The notes: generated from the sequence alone by a model not told the origin. Positions 52,296 to 62,273 are shown, counted from the stretch's first letter. The stretch is 64,000 nt of DNA from JBDIAG01 sp963835085 (GCA_963835085.1 CAWIED010000001.1:372001-436000), one strand, 5' to 3'. Numbers and translations: made by a program.

Positions 52296-53582
52296 ATGGT
52301 TGGTATGCCGGTTGGTCACGAAACGGTCGCGCCCGCGAAGCGCCGGGAGTTCCCGTTGCGCCAGGAGGTCAGAGGCTTCGTCGTCGACCTGCGGGCCCGG
52401 CTGTCGGTCTTCGACACCCCGGCCTGTGACTACTACCTCGTGCTCGGCGCCACGCTCATGCTCGTCGTCATCGGGCTGGTCATGGTGCTCTCCGCGTCGT
52501 CGGTCACGGCGCAGGACAGCGGCGGTTCGCCCTTCAGCATCTTCTTCAAGCAGGCAATGTTCGCCGCGATGGGCCTGCCGATCCTCTTCGTCTGCTCGCG
52601 GGTGTCGATCGCTGCGTGGAAGCGGCTGGCGTGGCCCGCGGTGGGCATCGCCATCTTCGCCCAGTTGCTCGTCTTCACCCCCCTGGGCAAGACGGTGGCC
52701 GGCAACCGCAACTGGCTCATCTTCGGCCCCATCCAGGTGCAGCCGTCGGAGGCGGCCAAGATCGCCATCATCGTGTGGGGCGCGCTGGTGCTGGGGCTCA
52801 AGTCGAAGCGGTTCGCGTCGTGGCATCACCTGTTGGTGCCGTTCGGGCCCGTGGTGTCGGTTGTGGTGGGGCTGACCCTGGCCGGGCACGACATGGGTAC
52901 CTCGGTGGTGATGCTCATCATCATCACGACCATGCTCTTTGTGGCCGGCGTGCGGCTGCGGCTCTTCGCCGTCGGCCTCGGTGCCGCTGCGGCCCTCTCC
53001 CTGGCCATGGTGGCCATCTCGGGCAACCGGCGGGAGCGGATCGCCACCTGGCTGTCGGGCGACTGCTCGGATATCTACGGCATGTGCTGGCAGTCAGTGC
53101 ACGGCAAGTGGGCGTTGGCCTCGGGCGGAATCTGGGGGCTCGGGCTCGGCGCCAGCAAGGAGAAGTGGGACTGGCTGCCCGAGGCGCACAATGACTTCAT
53201 CTTCGCGATCATCGGTGAAGAGCTCGGGCTGCCCGGCACGATCGTCATCCTGTTGCTGTTCGTGCTGCTGGCGGTGGGCTGCTTGCGCATCATCAGCCGC
53301 CACCCCGACCCGTTCGCCAAGTTCGCCACGGCAGGCGTGATGGCGTGGGTGATCGGCCAGGCCTTGATGAACATCGGTGTCGTCCTCGGGCTGCTGCCCG
53401 TCACCGGCGTACCCTTGCCGCTCGTCTCCGCCGGTGGATCGGCTCTCATCACGACCTTGACCGGGCTAGGCATCGTGCTCAGCTTCGCCCGATCCGAACC
53501 CGATGCCGCGGAGGCCTTGGCTGCGCGGGTCTCGCTGGCGCGCAGGTCGTCTGCCGTCTCGGGTGAGCGGAGGTCTCGGTGA
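52296..53582 (+). CDS. ftsW: SEDS-family septal glycosyltransferase FtsW
   Basis: Polymerises lipid II at the septum together with FtsI. About ten membrane helices; VLSASSV in the first helix, GNRNWLIFGPIQVQPSEAAK, the loop region WLPEAHNDFIFAIIGEELGL with the conserved acidic residues, and GLLPVTGVPLPLVSAGGSA. 428 aa, ATG 52296 or 52305. Stop overlaps the murG start (GTGA). It has its own 480-nt leader. Confidence 0.95.
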   Translation: MVGMPVGHETVAPAKRREFPLRQEVRGFVVDLRARLSVFDTPACDYYLVLGATLMLVVIGLVMVLSASSVTAQDSGGSPFSIFFKQAMFAAMGLPILFVCSRVSIAAWKRLAWPAVGIAIFAQLLVFTPLGKTVAGNRNWLIFGPIQVQPSEAAKIAIIVWGALVLGLKSKRFASWHHLLVPFGPVVSVVVGLTLAGHDMGTSVVMLIIITTMLFVAGVRLRLFAVGLGAAAALSLAMVAISGNRRERIATWLSGDCSDIYGMCWQSVHGKWALASGGIWGLGLGASKEKWDWLPEAHNDFIFAIIGEELGLPGTIVILLLFVLLAVGCLRIISRHPDPFAKFATAGVMAWVIGQALMNIGVVLGLLPVTGVPLPLVSAGGSALITTLTGLGIVLSFARSEPDAAEALAARVSLARRSSAVSGERRSR

Positions 53583-54664
53583 GCCTGTCCGTCGTCCTCG
53601 CCGGCGGGGGCTCCGCCGGGCACGTGTCGCCCATGCTGGCGCTCGCCGATGCGTTGCGCCGTCACGACCCGTCCACCTCGATCGTGTGCCTCGGCACCGC
53701 CGAGGGTCTGGAGGCGCGGCTGGTGCCCGCGCGTGGCTACGAGCTGCGCACCCTGCCCAAGGTGCCGTTGCCGCGCAGGATCTCGCCCGCGCTGCTGCGG
53801 GTGCCCGGCCGGTTGCTCGGGGCGGTCAGGGTCGCCGAGCAGGTGCTCGACGAGGCCCGCGCCGACGTGTTGGTGGGCATGGGCGGCTATGTCTCCACGC
53901 CGGCCTATCTGGCGGCGCGGCGGCGCAAGGTGCCCATCGTGGTGCACGAGCAGAACGCACGGGCCGGGTTGGCCAACAAGGTCGGCGCCCGGCTCACCCG
54001 GTTCGTGGCGTTGACCTTCGAGGGCACCTCGTTGCCGCACGCCGTGCGCGTGGGCATGCCGTTGCGCCAGGAGATCACCACCCTCGACCGGTCCGCCCGC
54101 CGTGCCGAGGCGCGGGCGTACTTCGGTCTCGACCCGCATGCGCCCACCCTGCTCGTGACCGGCGGCTCGCTGGGGGCGCAGAAGCTCAACGAGACGATCG
54201 CCCAGGCCGGCGCGGCGCTGCGCGCGGCCGGCATCGGGGTGCTGCATCTGACGGGGGCGGGCAAGTCCATCACTCCGCCCGACGGGCCGGGCCCGGCGTA
54301 TGTACAGGCGGAATACACCGACCGGATGGATTTGGCTTACGCCGCAGCCGATCTCGTGCTGTGTCGCTCGGGGGCCAACACCGTCTGCGAGCTGACGACG
54401 GTGGGGCTGCCGGCCGTCTACGTGCCGCTGCCCATCGGCAACGGCGAGCAACGGCTCAACGCCGAGCCGGTCGTGAATGCCGGCGGCGGTCTGCTGGTGC
54501 CCAATCCGGAGCTCGACGCGGCACTCGTGGAAGGCCCGGTGGCGGAGTTGCTGCTCGACGCCGATCGGCTGGCCGCGATGGCCGCCGTCTCGGCCGCGCA
54601 CGGGTCGCGGGATGCCGACGAGAAGCTGGCCGAACTGGTGCGAACGGCGGCTGCCAGCCGATGA
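53579..54664 (+). CDS. murG: UDP-GlcNAc : lipid I GlcNAc transferase
   Basis: Makes lipid II at the inner membrane face. GT28 fold: LAGGGSAGHVSPMLALAD, GMGGYVSTPAYLAA, VHEQNARAGLANK, TGGSLGAQKLNE, and CRSGANTVCELTTVGLPAVYVPLPIGNGEQ. 361 aa, GTG start. Overlaps ftsW and murC by 4 nt each. Confidence 0.96.
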   Translation: MSLSVVLAGGGSAGHVSPMLALADALRRHDPSTSIVCLGTAEGLEARLVPARGYELRTLPKVPLPRRISPALLRVPGRLLGAVRVAEQVLDEARADVLVGMGGYVSTPAYLAARRRKVPIVVHEQNARAGLANKVGARLTRFVALTFEGTSLPHAVRVGMPLRQEITTLDRSARRAEARAYFGLDPHAPTLLVTGGSLGAQKLNETIAQAGAALRAAGIGVLHLTGAGKSITPPDGPGPAYVQAEYTDRMDLAYAAADLVLCRSGANTVCELTTVGLPAVYVPLPIGNGEQRLNAEPVVNAGGGLLVPNPELDAALVEGPVAELLLDADRLAAMAAVSAAHGSRDADEKLAELVRTAAASR

Positions 54665-56175
54665 CTCAGCAAGCACCACCGCCCGACCGGCCGGTCGTGT
54701 CCCCACGATTCGATCTGTCCGCACCCGTGCCCGCCGCCGCCGACCTCGGCGCGACCCATTTTCTCGGTATCGGTGGCATCGGCATGTCAGGTATCGCCCG
54801 GCTGCTGACGCTACGCGGAGTGCCGGTGTCAGGCAGCGACGCCAAGGACTCCCCGATCATGGCCTCGTTGCGGGCGCTCGGGGCGCGGGCGCAGGTGGGC
54901 TTCGACGTCGCCCGCCTCGAGGGCGTCTCGACGGTGGTGGCCTCCTCCGCCATCCGCCCCGACAACGTCGAGCTGGCTGCCGCGCATCGGCGCGGGCTCC
55001 GCGTGCTGCATCGTTCGCAGGCGTTGCAGTCGCTCATGGTCGGACGGGTCAGTGCTGCAGTGGCCGGCACGAACGGCAAGACGACCACGAGCTCCATGCT
55101 CACGGTGTTGTTGCGCGAGGCCGGCCTCGATCCGTCGTTCGCGATCGGCGGCGAGTTGGTGGGCGCCGAGACCAACGCCGACGAGGGAGCCGGCGAGGTC
55201 TTCGTGGCCGAAGCAGACGAGTCCGACGCATCGTTCCTCGTGTACACGCCTGCAGTGTCCGTCGTGACGAACGTGCAGCCCGATCACCTCGACTTCTACG
55301 GCACGCCCGCAGCGGTCGTGGCCGGCTTCGAGGCGTTCAGCGACCGGCTGGTGGCCGACGGCCGCACCGGGGTGCTCGTGGCCTGTGCCGACGATCCGGG
55401 CTCCGCGGCGCTGGCCGCTCGCGCGCGGGGGCTGGGTCGGCGGGTGGTGACCTACGGCGAGTCGGCCGGCAGTGACGTGCTCGTGCGTGACGTGCAACTC
55501 GGTGCGGGAGTGACGTTCTCGCTCCTGGACTCGGCGTTGGCCCGCACCGGGGCCCGAACGGTGCGCCTGGTGGTGCCGGGCCGGCACAACGCGCTGAACG
55601 CCGCTGCGGCCTATGCGGCCGGGGTGTTGCTGGGCGCCGATCCCAACGCGGCAGTGGCCGGTCTGCAGGCCTTCGCCGGAGCCCGGCGGCGCTTCGAGTT
55701 CCGCGGCGAGATCGCCGGTGTGCGGGTGTACGACGACTATGCGCACAACCCGGCCAAGGTGAGTGCGGCCATCGCCACCGGCCGCCAGGCAGCTGCCGGG
55801 AGCCGCCTGATCGTGGCCTTCCAGCCACATCTGTACTCGCGCACCAGAGACTTCGCCGATGCCTTTGCAGCCGCGCTCGGCGGGGCAGACGAGGTGGTGG
55901 TGCTCGACGTGTACGGCGCCCGCGAAGACCCGCTGCCAGGGGTCAGCGGCGAACTCGTGTCACGCGCGGTGCCGTTGCCGGCCGAGCAGGTGCGCTTCAG
56001 TGCTGACCGCTCTGCCGTTCCCGCCCTGCTGGCCGACCTGGCCAGGCGCGGGGACGTCGTGCTGACCATCGGCGCGGGTGACATCACTGCTCTGGCGTCG
56101 ATCGTGCTCGAGAAGCTGGCCGAACGACCGGAACTGGCTGAGCGACAGCAGAGCCCGCGAGAAGAGGCGCACTAA
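54661..56175 (+). CDS. murC: UDP-MurNAc : L-Ala ligase
   Basis: First amino acid addition to UDP-MurNAc. FLGIGGIGMSGIARLL at the N-terminus, ATP loop VAGTNGKTTTSSML, EADESDASFLVYTP, NVQPDHLDFYG, and VYDDYAHNPAKV with the FQPHLYSRT motif. 504 aa. ATG 54661 overlaps the murG stop; the frame upstream is inside murG. One-base overlap with ftsQ (TAATG). Confidence 0.96.
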   Translation: MTQQAPPPDRPVVSPRFDLSAPVPAAADLGATHFLGIGGIGMSGIARLLTLRGVPVSGSDAKDSPIMASLRALGARAQVGFDVARLEGVSTVVASSAIRPDNVELAAAHRRGLRVLHRSQALQSLMVGRVSAAVAGTNGKTTTSSMLTVLLREAGLDPSFAIGGELVGAETNADEGAGEVFVAEADESDASFLVYTPAVSVVTNVQPDHLDFYGTPAAVVAGFEAFSDRLVADGRTGVLVACADDPGSAALAARARGLGRRVVTYGESAGSDVLVRDVQLGAGVTFSLLDSALARTGARTVRLVVPGRHNALNAAAAYAAGVLLGADPNAAVAGLQAFAGARRRFEFRGEIAGVRVYDDYAHNPAKVSAAIATGRQAAAGSRLIVAFQPHLYSRTRDFADAFAAALGGADEVVVLDVYGAREDPLPGVSGELVSRAVPLPAEQVRFSADRSAVPALLADLARRGDVVLTIGAGDITALASIVLEKLAERPELAERQQSPREEAH

Positions 56176-57878
56176 TGAGTCGGCCCACCCGGCCCCGGCC
56201 AACCCAGCGAAAGCCGGCCCCCGCGTCCTCCAAGGCGGCCTCCGCCACGGCTACGCCTTCGAGAGCGTCGTCGGCCGGGGTTTCGTCTAACCAGGGGTCC
56301 ACTCCGGTGTCGTCCACCCAGGTGTCGTCTAACCAGGTGTCGTCCACCCAGGTGTCGTCTAACCAGGTGTCGTCTAACCAGGTGTCGTCTAACCAGGTGT
56401 CGTCCAACCGGGTCTCGGGGGATGCGCGGTCGTCAAACTCGGTGCCCTCCAGATCAGTGCCCTCCAGATCAGTGCCCTCCAGATCAGTGCCCTCCAGATC
56501 GGTGTCCTCGGACTCAGCGTCGTCCAGCCGGGGGGCCTCGACGGCAGCGCGTGAGGCGTCCGGGGCCCGGCAAGCAACCGCCCGGCAGGCTGGTGCGCGG
56601 CAAGCGCCCGGCGCGCGGCAGGCCTCGAAGCAGGCCAGGGCGTCCGTACCGGCGGTACCCGCGTCGGCCAAGCGGCCAGCGCCCGGATCGCGCGCTTCGC
56701 AGCGACCCTCGACGCCCGCGGCCGGGCATGGAGCCTTCCGCGCCACTGCCCGCGGGTCGGCAGCGGTGGACGGCAACCCGAGCCCGACACGCAGCGGTCG
56801 CCAGCAGTACGCCCCGGTGGTGTCCCTGGCCAACGTCCGTCAGCTCACCGAACGAGCCAGAGTCCCTCAGCCGAGCCGGCGCACCCTTGCGGCCCTGGCC
56901 GGGATGATCGTGGTCGCCGCCCTCGTGGGCTACGTGTTCTGGTTCTCGCCGTTGCTTGCGGTGCGCAACGTGCGACTCATCGGCGCGAATCGCTTCGGCG
57001 GCGGTCAGCTGCAGGCCATCACGGCCAAGGACATCGGTACTCCGCTGGCCCGGGTCGACACCGCCGGCGTGGCGCACCGGGTGGAGCAGAACCCCGCCGT
57101 GGCCTCGGCTCAGGCGGTGCGGGCGTGGCCGTCCACGCTGGAGGTCAGGGTCACCGAGCGCGTGCCCGTGGTGGCGGTGCCCGTTCTCGGTGCGGCCGGT
57201 GGTGTCGATGCCGCTGGCGCAAGCGCCGCCTCGTCGGCCGCCGGGGCCAAAGGCACCAAGGTGTCGTCAGTGCAGCTGATGGCCGCCGACGGCGTGGTCA
57301 TCGAGACCGAGCCCACTGCGCCCGCCGGGCTGCCCGTGGCGTCCACCGACACGGTGGCGGCAGGCAAGGCCTCGGTGAAGGCCGTCGCGGCAGTGGCGGC
57401 AGCGCTCTCCCCGGCCCTGCGGTCGGGGCTGAAGGACATCGGCGCGACCTCACCCAACAACGTGATCCTGACGCTTGAGGTGCCGGTGGTGGCCAAGGCC
57501 AGCACCGGCAAGACGCGCACGACGCCGAGCCCGTCGGCGAGCGGGAGTGTGGCGAAGACCCGCGAGGTCCAGGTGGTCTGGGGCGGGGTCGACGACTCGG
57601 CCCTCAAGGCCGAGGTGCTGGCTGCGCTGCTCAAGACCGACGCCAAGGTCTACGACGTCTCCAGCCCGACCACCCCGGTGACCCGCAATTCCCTCCAGGC
57701 CAAGCCCACGTTGGCACCCTCCCCGACAGCGGCGCCCACCAGTACGGCTGGACCTACCAGCACGTTAGGCACCACCCCGACCTCAGTGCCCACTGTGCCC
57801 CAAACGCTCGATGGCGCCACCCCAGCCACACCGGCCACCGGTGATCTCGGGGGAGCTAATCCCTCACCCACCGACTGA
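56175..57878 (+). CDS. ftsQ: FtsQ/DivIB with repeat-expanded cytoplasmic tail
   Basis: Single-pass division protein linking septum components. Membrane helix at about residues 238-260, POTRA domain after it (VRNVRLIGANRFGGG to VTERVPVV), then the beta domain and a Pro/Thr-rich tail. 567 aa, roughly twice the usual size: the first 235 residues are a cytoplasmic tail of short repeats, VSSNQ/VSSTQ at 45-79 and SVPSR at 90-109, then Ala/Arg/Gln-rich sequence. The POTRA and beta regions look intact. In most actinobacteria ftsZ follows directly; here efeUOB intervenes. Confidence 0.9.
   Translation: MSRPTRPRPTQRKPAPASSKAASATATPSRASSAGVSSNQGSTPVSSTQVSSNQVSSTQVSSNQVSSNQVSSNQVSSNRVSGDARSSNSVPSRSVPSRSVPSRSVPSRSVSSDSASSSRGASTAAREASGARQATARQAGARQAPGARQASKQARASVPAVPASAKRPAPGSRASQRPSTPAAGHGAFRATARGSAAVDGNPSPTRSGRQQYAPVVSLANVRQLTERARVPQPSRRTLAALAGMIVVAALVGYVFWFSPLLAVRNVRLIGANRFGGGQLQAITAKDIGTPLARVDTAGVAHRVEQNPAVASAQAVRAWPSTLEVRVTERVPVVAVPVLGAAGGVDAAGASAASSAAGAKGTKVSSVQLMAADGVVIETEPTAPAGLPVASTDTVAAGKASVKAVAAVAAALSPALRSGLKDIGATSPNNVILTLEVPVVAKASTGKTRTTPSPSASGSVAKTREVQVVWGGVDDSALKAEVLAALLKTDAKVYDVSSPTTPVTRNSLQAKPTLAPSPTAAPTSTAGPTSTLGTTPTSVPTVPQTLDGATPATPATGDLGGANPSPTD
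56307..56516. repeat. Two 15-bp in-frame tandem repeats in ftsQ
   Basis: Seven units GTGTCGTC(C/T)A(C/A)CCAG at 56307-56411 and five units of GTGCCCTCCAGATCA type at 56442-56516, all in frame (VSSNQ; VPSRS). Confidence 0.93.
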
Positions 57879-57955
57879 CTGGCAGTCCGTCTCTCGGCGT
57901 CTGGGGGCAAGCGGACGACTGTGAACCACCTTTACCGCCTGGTGAACACCACATT

Positions 57956-57985
57956 TTGCTCCCGAGTAAGGTAAGGGTACGCTAA
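57956..57985 (+). promoter_or_regulatory. efeUOB promoter with IdeR/DtxR-type iron box
   Basis: TAAGGTAAGGGTACGCTAA at 57967-57985 matches the DtxR/IdeR consensus (TTAGGTTAGGCTAACCTAA) in 14 of 19 positions. TACGCT at 57978-57983 is a TANNNT -10 inside the box, with TTGCTC at 57956-57961 as -35 (16-nt spacing). Iron-loaded IdeR would block the promoter. efeU starts 50 nt downstream. Confidence 0.7.
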
Positions 57986-58034
57986 TAAACGTTGCCCACG
58001 GAGGCGTGGGCCGTCAAACGATTGGTCACCCTCC

Positions 58035-59720
58035 GTGCTCGCTACATTCATCATCGGCCTCCGAGAGGGTCTCGAAGCGGCGCTCATCGTCGGCATCGTC
58101 GCGGCCTTCCTCAAGCGAAACGGTCGCAGGCTCACCCCGATGTGGCTCGGCGTGGCGGCGGCGCTGGTCCTCAGCCTGGTCGTCGGCATCACGCTCGCCC
58201 TCGTCGAGCAGTCCCTGCCGCAGGCTGCGCAGGAGGGCATGGAGACCGTCATCGGCGTGGTCGCCATCTTCTTCGTCACCACGATGATCCTGTGGATGAG
58301 CAAGCACTCGCGCGGGCTCAAGAAGGAACTCGAGGCGTCTGCCCAAGAGGCCTTGGGCGACGGCACGTCCCGGGCGCTCGTCGTCATGGCATTCCTCGCC
58401 GTGCTCAAGGAAGGCTTCGAGACCTCCGTCTTCCTGCTGGCGACGTTCCAGGCCGCCAGCAACGCCGCCACGGCGGCCACGGGGGCAGTGCTCGGCGTCG
58501 TCGTCGCCATCGGGCTCGGCATCGGCATCTACCGCGGCGGCGTGCGCATCAACCTCTCCAAGTTCTTCCGGGGCACCGGGCTGTTCCTCGTCCTGGTGGC
58601 CGCGGGGCTGGTCGTCAGCGCCCTGCGCACCGCCCACGAGGCAGGGTGGCTCAACGCCGGTCAGCAGCGCACCGTCGGCCTCGGCTGGCTCGCGCCGGTC
58701 GGCTCCGTGCGCGGTGCCCTCTTCACCGGGGTCCTCGGCATCCCGGCCGATCCTCGCCTCATCGAGGTCGTCGGGTGGCTCTGTTACCTCGTCCCGATGC
58801 TGGCCATCGTGCTCTGGCCTCCGGCGAGGCGTCCTGGTGCCGTCGCCGCCATCCGGCTTAAGCAAGGCATCGCCGGGCTCGCGGTCGTGATCGCCGCGGT
58901 GCTCGCGCTGGTCATTCCCGCGCCGTCCTTGTCGGCGCCCGGGCGCGCACCGCTCGTCGATGCCAGCGGCTCCGCGCTCGGCTCGGCCATGCTTCAGCCG
59001 AGTAACCGGCTCGCCGTCCGCACGGCAGCGGGTACGACCACCTATCAGCTGAGCCGCACCGGTCAGAGCACCCATGACGCCACGCAGGCGGAGCACCTCA
59101 CCGGGGCGCTGGACAGCGACACCGGTCATCTACCCGGCACCCTGACCCTCGACGATCTCGTGGCGCTGAGCGGTGGCCGCGTGCCCGTCGGCATCGACGT
59201 GCAGCGCAACCCCGGCCCGTACACGGCGCGCTGGTCGCAGACGGCACAGCTCGACGTGTGGACGGTGTCTGGCACGCTGCTCGACGCGACGGCCAACCAA
59301 TCCCTCATCGTCTCGCTGTCGGGCGGGGGCCTGCCGACCCCGCGGCCGATCTCGGTCTCCGCGGGTGCCACTCTGCCGGGTGCCGGGGCGAGCGCGCCCC
59401 TCAGCTGGACGGTGGCGACGTCGTACGTCGATCAGGTGGCCAACTCGGCGCAGGCGCTCGCCAACGACAGAGCCGAGGCGCAGTTCTGGGGCCGGTTCGT
59501 ACCGCTGCTCCTGCTCGTCACGGCCGGGGCGCTCCTGGTGGTTGCCGAACGGCGACGCCGGGCGCTCGCACTGAGCCTGGGCCGCACCGGCGATTCCTCG
59601 ACCGGCCCCAGTTCCTCGACAGACGGCAGTTCCTCGACAGACACAGATTCCTCCCCGGCTACCGACCCCACGAGCGGCACCGATCGACCCATCTCAAGGA
59701 GAAACGTCCATGCTGGCTAG
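58035..59720 (+). CDS. efeU: Iron permease EfeU (FTR1 family) with C-terminal extension
   Basis: Membrane iron transporter. Seven helices; iron-binding REGLE at residues 10-14 and a second site KEGFE at 125-129 (usually REGxE). After the FTR1 domain (about 280 residues) come an extracytoplasmic domain to about residue 480, one more helix (LLLLVTAGALLVVAE) and a Ser/Thr/Asp-rich tail. GTG start 58035. Overlaps efeO by 11 nt. Known EfeUOB systems take up ferrous iron under low iron or acid conditions. Confidence 0.93.
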   Translation: MLATFIIGLREGLEAALIVGIVAAFLKRNGRRLTPMWLGVAAALVLSLVVGITLALVEQSLPQAAQEGMETVIGVVAIFFVTTMILWMSKHSRGLKKELEASAQEALGDGTSRALVVMAFLAVLKEGFETSVFLLATFQAASNAATAATGAVLGVVVAIGLGIGIYRGGVRINLSKFFRGTGLFLVLVAAGLVVSALRTAHEAGWLNAGQQRTVGLGWLAPVGSVRGALFTGVLGIPADPRLIEVVGWLCYLVPMLAIVLWPPARRPGAVAAIRLKQGIAGLAVVIAAVLALVIPAPSLSAPGRAPLVDASGSALGSAMLQPSNRLAVRTAAGTTTYQLSRTGQSTHDATQAEHLTGALDSDTGHLPGTLTLDDLVALSGGRVPVGIDVQRNPGPYTARWSQTAQLDVWTVSGTLLDATANQSLIVSLSGGGLPTPRPISVSAGATLPGAGASAPLSWTVATSYVDQVANSAQALANDRAEAQFWGRFVPLLLLVTAGALLVVAERRRRALALSLGRTGDSSTGPSSSTDGSSSTDTDSSPATDPTSGTDRPISRRNVHAG

Positions 59721-60960
59721 TTCCACCCGCCGGGGCGCCGTGACGGCCGCCGTCGGCCTCACCGTCCTCGCCCTCGCTGCCTGCGGCTCATCCGACAGCG
59801 GGTCGGCAACCTCGTCTGGCCCGGCCACGGCCTCCGATGCGGCCAAAGTCTCCGAGGGTGCCTCGCAGGTGAAGGTGACCCTCACCCAGGGCAGCAAGGG
59901 TGACGAATGCCAGCTCGACCACAACAAGGCGGCGGCCGGTCCGGTGACCTTCACGGTGACGAACAAGGACGCGGCGTCGATCACCGAGGTCGAGCTCATC
60001 AGTGATCAGCGGATCCTCGGCGAGAAGGAGAACCTGGCCCCTGGCCTGTCGCCCGTCAGCTTCACGGTGACCCTCGGCGGCGGCAGCTACCAGCTCTACT
60101 GCCCCGGAGCCACGCCGGAGAAGCAGCCGTTCACGGTCACGGGCAAGGCGGCCCCGGCCGCCACGGGCAGCACGGCCACCCTGCTCGCCGAGGGCACGAA
60201 GGAGTACGGCGGCTACGCGGCCCAGACCCTCTCCGACATGCAGACGGCGGTCGGCAACCTGAAGACCGCGGTCGACAGCGGCGACGTAGCAGCGGCCAAG
60301 AAGCAGTACGCACTGGCCCGTCCGTTCTACGAGAAGGTCGAGTCGGCGGTCGAGGGCTTCGTTCTGCCCGGGTACAAGCCGGGCGACAACGCCGGAAACC
60401 TCGACTACCTAATCGACATGCGCGAGTCGAACCTCGACCCGGCCGTCGGCTGGCACGGCTTCCACGCCATCGAGCGCGACCTGTACCAGAACGGTGCCAT
60501 CACCGACCAGACCAAGACGTACGCCGCCGAGCTCGTCGCGAACACCACGAAGCTGGCGGGCCTGGCCAAGACCCTGACCTACAAGCCCGAAGACCTGGCC
60601 AACGGTGCCGCGGGCCTTCTCGAGGAGGTCCAGAGCAACAAGATCAAGGGCGAGGAGGAGTTGTACAGCCATCTCGACCTGGTCGACTTCGCCGCCAACG
60701 TCGAGGGCGCTGAGCAGGCATTCGCCTACCTCAAGCCCGGACTGACCAAGATCGACCCCACGCTGACCGCCACGGTGGCCAAGCAGTTCGACAACGTCAA
60801 CGCCGCCCTGGTCACCTACCAGGACCCGGCACAGCCCGGTGGCTACAAGCTGTGGACTCCCGAGCTGCGCACCGCCGACGCCGCCTCGTTGTCCAAGACG
60901 GTCCAGGCCCTGCAGGACCCGCTGTCGCAGATCGCGCAGAAGGTGGCGACCGCCCAATGA
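59710..60960 (+). CDS. efeO: EfeO iron-binding lipoprotein (cupredoxin plus M75 domain)
   Basis: Exported component of EfeUOB. Lipobox LALAAC with Cys25; cupredoxin-like domain about 50-150 with Cys in DECQL and YCPG as possible metal ligands; M75 peptidase-like domain from about 160 with HAIE (HXXE, His252-Glu255). 416 aa. Its stop overlaps efeB by 4 nt. Confidence 0.94.
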   Translation: MLASSTRRGAVTAAVGLTVLALAACGSSDSGSATSSGPATASDAAKVSEGASQVKVTLTQGSKGDECQLDHNKAAAGPVTFTVTNKDAASITEVELISDQRILGEKENLAPGLSPVSFTVTLGGGSYQLYCPGATPEKQPFTVTGKAAPAATGSTATLLAEGTKEYGGYAAQTLSDMQTAVGNLKTAVDSGDVAAAKKQYALARPFYEKVESAVEGFVLPGYKPGDNAGNLDYLIDMRESNLDPAVGWHGFHAIERDLYQNGAITDQTKTYAAELVANTTKLAGLAKTLTYKPEDLANGAAGLLEEVQSNKIKGEEELYSHLDLVDFAANVEGAEQAFAYLKPGLTKIDPTLTATVAKQFDNVNAALVTYQDPAQPGGYKLWTPELRTADAASLSKTVQALQDPLSQIAQKVATAQ

Positions 60961-62273
60961 CCCGGCTGGACGCCTCGGGCGGCGTCCCCGACGGCGGGCG
61001 CCAGGCCGCCGGTGCAGCACCGCCGTCGGGCACCACCCGCCGCCGCTTCTTTCAGGGAGCGGTCGGCGGGGTTGCCCTCGGTGCCCTCGGGGCGGGAGGC
61101 GTCGCCTGGGGGGTGGACTCTCAAGCCGATGCCCCCGCGGCGGCGACCGCAGACCGCGACGTAGTCGACCTGGCCAGGCAGCATCCCTTCTACGACCAGT
61201 CGCATCCGCCCGGCGTCGCGACCCCTCCGCAGCGCTACGCCATCGTCATGACCTTCGACATGGTCGACGGCACGATGGCTACCGATCTGCAGACGCTGCT
61301 GGCCCGCTGGAGTGCTGCCATCTCCCGGCTGATGGCCGGTCAGCCGATCGGGCAGGTGCAGCCGGTCTATGCCGAGTCGGTGGGTCAAGACACCGGCGAG
61401 GCAACCGGCCTCGACCCGGCGAGCCTCACCGTCACCGTCGGGCTCGGCCCCAGCCTGTTCGACGCGCGGTTCGGTCTCGCGGCGAAGCGGCCGGCGCTGC
61501 TCAACCCGCTGCCCGCGCTGCCGAGCGACAACCTCGCCGCGGCCACCACCGGTGGCGACCTGTCGGTACAGGTGTGTTCCGACGACCCACAGGTCTGCTA
61601 CCACGCAGTCCGCAACCTGGCCCGGATGGCGCGCGACACCGTCCAGACTCGGTGGACGGTCATCGGGTTCGGCCGGGCGTCGGCAGGGTCGGGGCAGCAG
61701 ACGCCGCGCAACCTCTTCGGCTTCAAGGACGGCACCCGCAACCTCCGCGAGAGCGCCGAGTTCGACAAGTACGTGTGGCTCTCCGACGCCGACTGGATGA
61801 CGGGCGGCACCTACCAGGTCGTCCGCAAGATCGAGATGAACATCGAGATCTGGGACGCCGACCGGGTTAGCGACCAGGAGCAGATCTTCGGTCGCAGCAA
61901 GCTCGAGGGCGCCCCGCTTTCGGGGCACAAGGAGTTCGACGTGCCGAACTTCGCAGCCCTCGGCACCGACAAGCAGCCGGTCATCTCCCCGCTGTCGCAT
62001 GTCGCGCTCGCCGCGTCGGAGAACAACGACGGCCTCAAGATCCTGCGCCGCAGCTACAACTACACCGACGGAATCAACGAGTTCGGTCAGCTCGATGCCG
62101 GGCTGCTGTTCGTCGCCTACGTGAACGACCCGGCCCACTTCATCCGGTTGCAGACCAAGCTCGGGTCGAGCGATCTGATGAACGAGTATGTCTCCCATGT
62201 GGGTTCGGGCCTCTTCGCGGTGCCTCCCACCCCGGCGCTCGGGCACTACATCGGCGAGCGTCTCTTCCGCTGA
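60957..62273 (+). CDS. efeB: EfeB deferrochelatase, Tat-exported DyP-type peroxidase
   Basis: Heme peroxidase exported folded by Tat: TTRRRFFQG at residues 26-34 followed by a hydrophobic Gly/Ala stretch. The DyP signature GFKDGT supplies the catalytic Asp; His in SPLSHVALA is the probable heme ligand. 438 aa, ATG 60957 chosen for the ATGA overlap with efeO and the Tat motif position. Oxidises ferrous iron or extracts iron from heme in known systems. Confidence 0.94.
   Translation: MTRLDASGGVPDGGRQAAGAAPPSGTTRRRFFQGAVGGVALGALGAGGVAWGVDSQADAPAAATADRDVVDLARQHPFYDQSHPPGVATPPQRYAIVMTFDMVDGTMATDLQTLLARWSAAISRLMAGQPIGQVQPVYAESVGQDTGEATGLDPASLTVTVGLGPSLFDARFGLAAKRPALLNPLPALPSDNLAAATTGGDLSVQVCSDDPQVCYHAVRNLARMARDTVQTRWTVIGFGRASAGSGQQTPRNLFGFKDGTRNLRESAEFDKYVWLSDADWMTGGTYQVVRKIEMNIEIWDADRVSDQEQIFGRSKLEGAPLSGHKEFDVPNFAALGTDKQPVISPLSHVALAASENNDGLKILRRSYNYTDGINEFGQLDAGLLFVAYVNDPAHFIRLQTKLGSSDLMNEYVSHVGSGLFAVPPTPALGHYIGERLFR

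Noticed and set aside
52011..52889. 292-residue minus-strand frame over the start of ftsW and the upstream gap
   Set aside because: His/Arg-rich shadow of ftsW membrane helices; no start context.
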